Position numbers and translations under genes: made by a program. From Pseudomonas sp. RIT-PI-r (GTDB taxonomy: Bacteria > Pseudomonadota > Gammaproteobacteria > Pseudomonadales > Pseudomonadaceae): a stretch of DNA of 64,000 nt. Below, one piece after another: positions 59,300 to 64,000 of the stretch; position 1 is the stretch's first letter; each line of letters starts with the position of its first letter. The stretch covers positions 1 through 64,000 of the forward strand of contig NZ_LIGE01000043.1 of NCBI RefSeq assembly GCF_001297015.1, read 5' to 3'. The notes below the pieces were generated by a model. The model saw only the letters and a list, made by a program, of their open reading frames with translations. It made no database searches and had not been told where the DNA came from.

Positions 59300-60226
59300 A
59301 TGACTTCCAAGCTGGAACAACTCAAACAGTTCACCACCGTTGTTGCCGACACTGGCGACTTCGAAGCGATCTCCCGGGTCAAGCCGGTAGACGCCACCAC
59401 CAACCCTTCCCTGCTACTCAAAGCCGCGGCGATTCCGGCCTATGCCGAGCTGCTGAATGCTTGCGTCAGCGACTGCAAGGGCGATGTCGGCCTGGCCAGC
59501 GACCGTTTCGGCGTCGCGGTAGGTCAGGAAATTCTCAAAGTGATTCCGGGCCGTATCTCCACTGAAGTGGATGCGCGCCTGTCGTTCGACAAGGATGCCG
59601 TGCTGAAACGCGCGCATCGCCTGATCGAGCTGTACGACAAGGCCGGCATTGGCCGTGATCGCGTACTGATCAAGATCGCCTCCACCTGGGAAGGCATCCG
59701 CGCCGCCGAAGTGCTGGAGAAGGAAGGCATCCAGACCAACCTGACCCTGCTGTTCTCCTTCGCCCAGGCCGCTGCATGCGCCGATGCCGGCGTGTTCCTG
59801 ATTTCGCCGTTCGTGGGCCGCATCTATGACTGGTACAAGAAGGCCAACGGCAACGACTACACCGGCGCCGATGACCCGGGCGTGCAGTCGGTGACGCGCA
59901 TCTACAACTACTACAAAGCCAATGACTACAAGACTGTGGTCATGGGCGCGAGCTTCCGCAACCTCAACCAGATCGAGCAACTGGCCGGTTGCGACCGCCT
60001 GACCATCAGCCCGGACCTGATCGACAAGCTGGCAGCCGATACCGGCAAGCTGGAACGCAAACTGGCGCCGGGACATGCCGGTGAAGCGCGTCTGAGCCTC
60101 AACGAGGCGCAATTCCGCTGGTTGTCCAACGAAGACGCGATGGCCACCGAGAAGCTGGCTGAGGGCATTCGTCAGTTCGCTCGCGACCAGGAGAAGCTTG
60201 AGGCGCTGTTGCAGGCCAAGCTGTGA
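59300..60226 (+). CDS. tal: Transaldolase
   Basis: The product is 308 aa. VDATTNPSLLLKAA near the N-terminus and the Schiff-base lysine in RVLIKIASTWEG are diagnostic of transaldolase B-type. It exchanges dihydroxyacetone units between sedoheptulose-7-phosphate and glyceraldehyde-3-phosphate in the pentose phosphate pathway. It precedes the STAS/PP2C pair convergently, the same order as in P. aeruginosa (tal next to the RssC/RssB-like genes). A terminator follows. Confidence 0.96.
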   Translation: MTSKLEQLKQFTTVVADTGDFEAISRVKPVDATTNPSLLLKAAAIPAYAELLNACVSDCKGDVGLASDRFGVAVGQEILKVIPGRISTEVDARLSFDKDAVLKRAHRLIELYDKAGIGRDRVLIKIASTWEGIRAAEVLEKEGIQTNLTLLFSFAQAAACADAGVFLISPFVGRIYDWYKKANGNDYTGADDPGVQSVTRIYNYYKANDYKTVVMGASFRNLNQIEQLAGCDRLTISPDLIDKLAADTGKLERKLAPGHAGEARLSLNEAQFRWLSNEDAMATEKLAEGIRQFARDQEKLEALLQAKL

Positions 60227-60244
60227 TTTGAGTTGGTGAAATGC

Positions 60245-60278
60245 AAAAAGGGCGAACCTGTGAGGGTTCGCCCTTTTT
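60245..60278 (+). terminator. Rho-independent terminator after tal
   Basis: AAAAAGGGCGAACC ... GGTTCGCCCTTTTT makes a 14-bp stem including the A/T tails, ending in T5. It begins about 20 bp after the stop of tal. Confidence 0.92.
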
Positions 60279-60314
60279 AGTGGCTGCTGGAAATATTCGG
60301 CGTTCTTGCCGAAG

Positions 60315-60411
60315 CTATCGCGAGCAGGCTCACTCCTACAGGGGATCTGTGGAGTGATTGCGATTGTGTGTTGAATGAAGAACCCTGTAGGAGTGAGCCT
60401 GCTCGCGATAG
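60315..60411. repeat. REPIN (TGTAGGAGTGAGCCTGCTCG family)
   Basis: CTATCGCGAGCAGGCTCACT at the left and AGTGAGCCTGCTCGCGATAG at the right are inverted, separated by about 45 bp. This is the same family as the second REP pair of the tandem array at 39.5-40.1 kb. Confidence 0.85.
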
Positions 60412-60441
60412 GGCCAGCAGTCCCTACCCCATTTCAGGCCA

Positions 60442-60924
60442 TTAATGTCTTTCGAGGGCATTCACCAGGTCATGGAACGCCTCACGATTGGAATCGTTCA
60501 GGCCCATGAGGATCTTGTGCGCTTCGAGCACCTTGATCCGCACCACTTCTTCCGACTGGTCCTGATCCGGCAGGTCGTCCAGACACTCCGGGCATGGCAC
60601 CGGGTGATTGACGATGTTGAACACCTGCTCGAATCCCATCGATTGCAGCAGACGAGTGATGTCATCGTGGGTGGTGACGACGGTCGGCAACAGCCCGACC
60701 TTCTGCCGCGACAGGATCGACAGTTTGGCCAGCAGGCCCAATGTCGTGCTGTCGATGCTGCGGGTTTCGGTCAAATCGATCACGATCGCGTTGAAATTCA
60801 GCGCGGTGAAGATTTTCTCAATAGTCGCATCCAACGCCGAACACAGGGTCAGGCGAACTTCACCGACGAACTTCAGGACGAAGGTGCCGTCCTGCTCGGC
60901 GAACTGGATTCTACCGGTACTCAT
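60442..60924 (-). CDS. rssC: STAS-domain anti-sigma factor antagonist (RssC-like)
   Basis: The product is 160 aa. The STAS fold (about 1-105) has NAIVIDLTETRSIDSTTLGLL, with candidate phospho-serines at 56 and 59. A C-terminal extension carries CPEC and a helix. The upstream neighbour on the same strand is a response regulator with PP2C phosphatase, overlapping by 1 bp, so this is the cognate partner-switch output. In Pseudomonas this pair influences sigma factor control and motility or biofilm. It is convergent with tal. Confidence 0.85.
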   Translation of the reverse strand: MSTGRIQFAEQDGTFVLKFVGEVRLTLCSALDATIEKIFTALNFNAIVIDLTETRSIDSTTLGLLAKLSILSRQKVGLLPTVVTTHDDITRLLQSMGFEQVFNIVNHPVPCPECLDDLPDQDQSEEVVRIKVLEAHKILMGLNDSNREAFHDLVNALERH

Positions 60925-62105
60925 TAAAGATTCCTGCTCAACACCAACAGGGCGATATCATCCGGCATCTCCCCTAGCGTGGCCAATCCAAACACTTGCC
61001 GCAGACCATCCAGGCTGCCGCCCGCCGACTTCACCCGTTGAGGCAAAGCGGCTTCTTTTTCTTTGAGCGTAGGTTCTGGCAAAAGATCCAGAATGCCATC
61101 GGACATCAGCGTCAGGCTGAACGTCGGCGGCAGCTCAAGCACGTGATCTTCGTAGGTGGCTTCATTGAAGAGCCCCACCGGCAGACCACGTCCTTCCAGA
61201 TAACGAACACTGTCAGGCGTGTACAACACAGGCAACGGCAGATGGCCGCCGATGCTATAGGTCAACAAACCGGTCTCCTCGTCGATGACTCCACCGACCA
61301 TTGTGACGTGTTTACCCAGCTTACAACTGATCAGCCCCCGGTTGATATGACCAAGGACTTCCGAAGGCTTGAATTCCGGCAATGTGCCGTTGCGCTTGGA
61401 TTCGAACAGCAAGCGCGTGGTCATGAACTTCAGCAGCACGGTGACGAAGGCTGAAGAGGCGCCATGCCCGGATACATCCGCCAGGTAGAATGCGACCCGG
61501 CGCTCGTCGACACGGAAGTAGTCGACAAAATCACCCGACAGGTACAACGACGGGATGATCTGGTGGGCAAACTTGAACTCGTCGATGCTCCACGGACTTT
61601 CCGGCAGCATGTTCATCTGCACCTGGCGACCGGCGTTCTGGTCTTCCTGGAGCAGGTTCAGGCTGGCCTCAAGCTCGCGGTTGGCCTTTTCCAGCTTCTC
61701 GCGGTAGCGCTGGTTTTCCAGCAGCAGGCGCGCACGATCCAGGGCCCGGCGCACAGAGTGCTCGAGCACAGCCAGATCTTCGAGAGGCTTGATCAGGTAA
61801 TCCGCCGCGCCCAGGCGCAGGGCCTCGACCGCGTCGTTCATCACGCCGGCACCCGAGACCACAATCACCGGCGTTTGCGGTGAGAGCTCGGTGACCTGAC
61901 GGATGAGTTCGAGACCGCCCATCTGCGGCATGCGCAGATCGCAGATGACCAGGTCGGGCGTGTCTTGCTCGAATACCTGAAGACCCTGTTGGCCGTTGCT
62001 GGCCTGCAGGACGCTGAAACCACTGTCTTCCAAATAGGCCGCGAGGCTCGCGCGCACTACTTCGTCATCATCGATTATCAGCAGCGTGGCACTGGTTTTT
62101 GGCAT
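60924..62105 (-). CDS. rssB: Response regulator-PP2C phosphatase (RssB-like)
   Basis: The product is 393 aa. The receiver (1-120) has D13-D14-D15-like acidic residues and phospho-acceptor D56 in DLVICDLRMP. A helical linker with NRELEASLNLLQEDQNAG follows, then a PP2C/SpoIIE phosphatase domain (about 170-393) with YLADVSGHGASSAF and LLTLMSDGILD-like metal motifs. It should dephosphorylate the STAS partner when activated. Its stop overlaps the STAS gene start. Confidence 0.88.
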   Translation of the reverse strand: MPKTSATLLIIDDDEVVRASLAAYLEDSGFSVLQASNGQQGLQVFEQDTPDLVICDLRMPQMGGLELIRQVTELSPQTPVIVVSGAGVMNDAVEALRLGAADYLIKPLEDLAVLEHSVRRALDRARLLLENQRYREKLEKANRELEASLNLLQEDQNAGRQVQMNMLPESPWSIDEFKFAHQIIPSLYLSGDFVDYFRVDERRVAFYLADVSGHGASSAFVTVLLKFMTTRLLFESKRNGTLPEFKPSEVLGHINRGLISCKLGKHVTMVGGVIDEETGLLTYSIGGHLPLPVLYTPDSVRYLEGRGLPVGLFNEATYEDHVLELPPTFSLTLMSDGILDLLPEPTLKEKEAALPQRVKSAGGSLDGLRQVFGLATLGEMPDDIALLVLSRNL

Positions 62106-62381
62106 GTGGGCAAACGGCGCCAGAATTAGGTTGGCGTAGTTGGCGGAGCTTAATGGCCCTGCACTGACTACTGGATTCGCTTTCTAGCCTCTCTGCTGCA
62201 CCGCTTTCGGGCATAGGCCTTGAACGCGGTTGCACCAGAGGTGCCCTTCTAAGGCGCAGACGGTACTCCCATCCGCAGAGCGTTTCAAGCATGCGCCGAT
62301 GGTCGCTTGACGACTTTACTTGTCAAATCACCGAGAGTTATAAGAACAGCTCAAACCGTAACCCAATGGAAGGACGAACCT

Positions 62382-62681
62382 ATGAGTCAAACCAGTCGGG
62401 ACTACAGCGAAAAGCGCGATTTCATCCGCATGCGGGTCGATGCCGATGTCGTGTTGATTCATGAAGGAGATGAAGTTTCAGGCGTTTGCATCGACCTCTC
62501 CAGCAGCGGCATGCAGGTCGAAGCGCCGCAGCTCTTTGCGGTCGGCGACCGATTGAGCGTACGCATCGACTCCGATCACGCGGCACTCAGCGGCCTTGAA
62601 GCTGACACCGAAGTGGTCTGGGTCCGGGCACAGGACGGCGGCGGCCAGAAGCTCGGCCTGATCATTGTAAAGATGAAATAG
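62382..62681 (+). CDS. PilZ-domain c-di-GMP receptor
   Basis: The product is 99 aa from ATG 62,382 (MSQTSRDYSEKRDF), with AAGGA upstream. Both c-di-GMP motifs are present: RDFIRMR (RxxxR) and DLSSSGMQVE (D/NxSxxG). It is divergent from the RssB-like gene in a gap of 276 bp that has no other gene. A link between c-di-GMP sensing and motility or surface behaviour follows from the family. It lies next to mlaA as in other Pseudomonas. Confidence 0.9.
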   Translation: MSQTSRDYSEKRDFIRMRVDADVVLIHEGDEVSGVCIDLSSSGMQVEAPQLFAVGDRLSVRIDSDHAALSGLEADTEVVWVRAQDGGGQKLGLIIVKMK

Positions 62682-62695
62682 CTACACACAAAAAA

Positions 62696-62713
62696 GGCGA
62701 CCCGAAGGTCGCC
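62696..62713. terminator. Bidirectional terminator between PilZ and mlaA genes
   Basis: GGCGACC-CGAA-GGTCGCC with A-rich left and T-rich right flanks works on both strands between two convergent genes. Confidence 0.9.
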
Positions 62714-62733
62714 TTTCTTTTTACCGGTCGAGA

Positions 62734-63423
62734 TTAAAAATCGTCTTCGACCTGGCCATCCTTCACCTTGAACTCGCGGTTCTGCAGGTAAGCATTGCGG
62801 ATGAAGGTGTACTTGTCGCCGCTGATCAGCTTCTCGCTCGACAGCAGGCTGGCGCGGGTGTCGACGATGTTCAGACCGAAGATCGAGTTACGCGTAGGTA
62901 CGTGGTCGATGTAGCGGTACATGCCGGTGTAGCTGTCGACGTATTTCGACGGCGCATCACGCAGAGTGCTCGGGCCCATCAGCGGCAGCATCACGTACGG
63001 ACCGCTGCCCACACCCCAGTAGCCCAGAGTCTGGCCGAAGTCTTCGTCGCTGCGATTCAGGCCCATCTTGGTGCCGACGTCGAAGAAGCCGAGCAGACCG
63101 AAGGTGGTGTTGAAGATCAGACGTGCGGTGTCGACGCCAGCAGCAGCCGGTTTACCCTGCAAAACGTTGTTCGCCAGGTTGGTGACGTCACCAACGTTGC
63201 GGAACATGTTGTGAATGCCGTCTTCCAGAAACTGCGGAGTAACGAACTCGTAACCCTGCGCAAGAGGCTTCAGCGCGTAAGTGTCAACGAAGTCGTTGAA
63301 CTGGAAAATCGGGCGGTTGACGCTTTCCCAAGGGTCTTCTTCTGTTGCCGCCTGAGTGGCGAACGGCGCCAGCAACAGGCCGGCACATACACTTAGCTGA
63401 GCGAGCGGATAGCTCCAGCGCAT
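62734..63423 (-). CDS. mlaA: Phospholipid-binding protein MlaA (VacJ)
   Basis: The product is 229 aa. The mature domain has DPWESVNRPIFQFNDFVD and later VGSGPYVMLPLMGPSTLRD, the conserved MlaA stretches. The signal (MRWSYPLAQLSVCAGLLLAPFATQA) has a Cys but no lipobox in the usual place, so it appears to be cut by signal peptidase I rather than lipidated, unlike E. coli MlaA. It removes misplaced phospholipids from the outer leaflet of the outer membrane. Confidence 0.92.
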   Translation of the reverse strand: MRWSYPLAQLSVCAGLLLAPFATQAATEEDPWESVNRPIFQFNDFVDTYALKPLAQGYEFVTPQFLEDGIHNMFRNVGDVTNLANNVLQGKPAAAGVDTARLIFNTTFGLLGFFDVGTKMGLNRSDEDFGQTLGYWGVGSGPYVMLPLMGPSTLRDAPSKYVDSYTGMYRYIDHVPTRNSIFGLNIVDTRASLLSSEKLISGDKYTFIRNAYLQNREFKVKDGQVEDDF

Positions 63424-63621
63424 AGAAAAACTCCTTGGATTTGTACTGTCGCGGACATCGGGGCCCGGGCATTAAGGTCGCTAGTATAAGCGTAAACGCC
63501 GGTTTGGACAGTCGGCCAATTGTGCAAAGTTGTAGGACGCTTCCCACGCCGCGCTTCACATAGCCGTCACGCTACTGTCACCTGCAATGACTAGCCTTAT
63601 CGGTATTTCAGGGACGCTGCC

Positions 63622-64000
63622 ATGACTCACGCCGAAACCTTGCCCCTCACTGCGTCCAGCCTGACCGCCGTACTGTTTGGACTCAGCGGTTGTCTGGTGG
63701 ATTTCGGTGCTCGCGCTCGTCTAAATACCGTCGCCCGGCCCGAGCATGCCGAGGCGACACCGGGCGCGCTCGACAGTCTGCACAGTTTGCAGCGCCAGCA
63801 GATTCCCTGCGCCTGGCTGGATGAACTGCCCCCTGCCCTCGCCCAATCGTTGTCGGCCTCACTGCCGGCGTCGATCAAACCTGCGCAACATTCGGCAACA
63901 CTCAATCCGTGGCCTGCGCCGAATGCCTGCTGGCAAGCCCTGATGGAGTTGAACGTCGCCAGTCTGGACGGCTGCGTATTGGTCAGCGGTGAGCCGCGGC
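63622..64000 (+). CDS. HAD-like protein, 5' part only
   Basis: The window ends 126 codons into this gene. From ATG 63,622 the N-terminus is MTHAETLPLTASSLTAVLFG, followed by LSGCLVDFGAR. This resembles the HAD motif I DxDGTLVDxG, but the catalytic Asp is replaced (GLSGC), so it may lack phosphatase activity. A similar degenerate HAD protein is known beside vacJ in P. aeruginosa. GGGACG lies 7 nt before the start. Confidence 0.7.
   Translation, partial: MTHAETLPLTASSLTAVLFGLSGCLVDFGARARLNTVARPEHAEATPGALDSLHSLQRQQIPCAWLDELPPALAQSLSASLPASIKPAQHSATLNPWPAPNACWQALMELNVASLDGCVLVSGEPR

Overview
The window reads as a chromosomal segment of a fluorescent-group Pseudomonas. The supporting evidence is the conserved block tal - STAS protein - response regulator/phosphatase - PilZ protein - mlaA, the typical P. 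fluorescens REP/REPIN palindromes, a PrtN-family protein, and high-GC coding outside the accessory genes. No tRNA, rRNA, CRISPR array or insertion sequence was seen.

Region 1 (1-33,536) is an integrated prophage of about 33.4 kb. It sits in the 5' end of dusA, between a truncated dusA start at the left (about 151-213) and the intact, re-headed dusA at the right (33,456-34,466). The first 150 bases are a poly-C tract, probably an assembly-end artefact. The prophage has a P2-type head (portal, large and small terminase, scaffold, capsid, completion proteins; divergent from about 23.0 kb) and an HP1/K139-like contractile tail (DUF2586 sheath, DUF2597 tube, DUF2590, baseplate J, tail I, fibre). 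Its lysis cassette has holin, SAR-type endolysin, Rz and an embedded Rz1. It also encodes an Ogr-like activator, a CI/Cro-like switch and a PrtN-like protein beside a tyrosine integrase. Replication is assigned to a 932-aa zinc finger/Toprim/helicase protein instead of a P2 gpA. Between the tail genes and the left end lies AT-rich cargo: a 908-aa PD-(D/E)xK nuclease-STAND NTPase fusion (the best candidate for an undescribed anti-phage system), an SOS-boxed pair of small genes, and a two-TM membrane protein.

Region 2 (34.5-59.1 kb) carries uppP and then an exopolysaccharide locus. It has two winged-helix regulators, a WcaJ-type initiating transferase, a yjbEFGH/gfc-like export set with a Wza-like protein, galE, galU, and a free-standing phosphohexomutase C-terminal-like domain. 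A long minus-strand operon follows (low-molecular-weight phosphatase, Wzc-type kinase, one GT4 glycosyltransferase, pyruvyl transferase, Wzx, Wzy-like protein, acyltransferase, SGNH hydrolase), with a divergent secreted glycoside hydrolase. A short repeated motif, GAC(T/A)(A/G)AAAATAAC, occurs in three intergenic regions of this locus and suggests a shared regulator.

Region 3 (59.3-64 kb) is conserved core: tal, the RssC/RssB-like partner-switch pair, a PilZ-domain protein, mlaA, and the start of a HAD-like protein that runs off the window. REPINs are scattered between genes of regions 2 and 3, including a 285-bp near-perfect tandem repeat at 39.5-40.1 kb.
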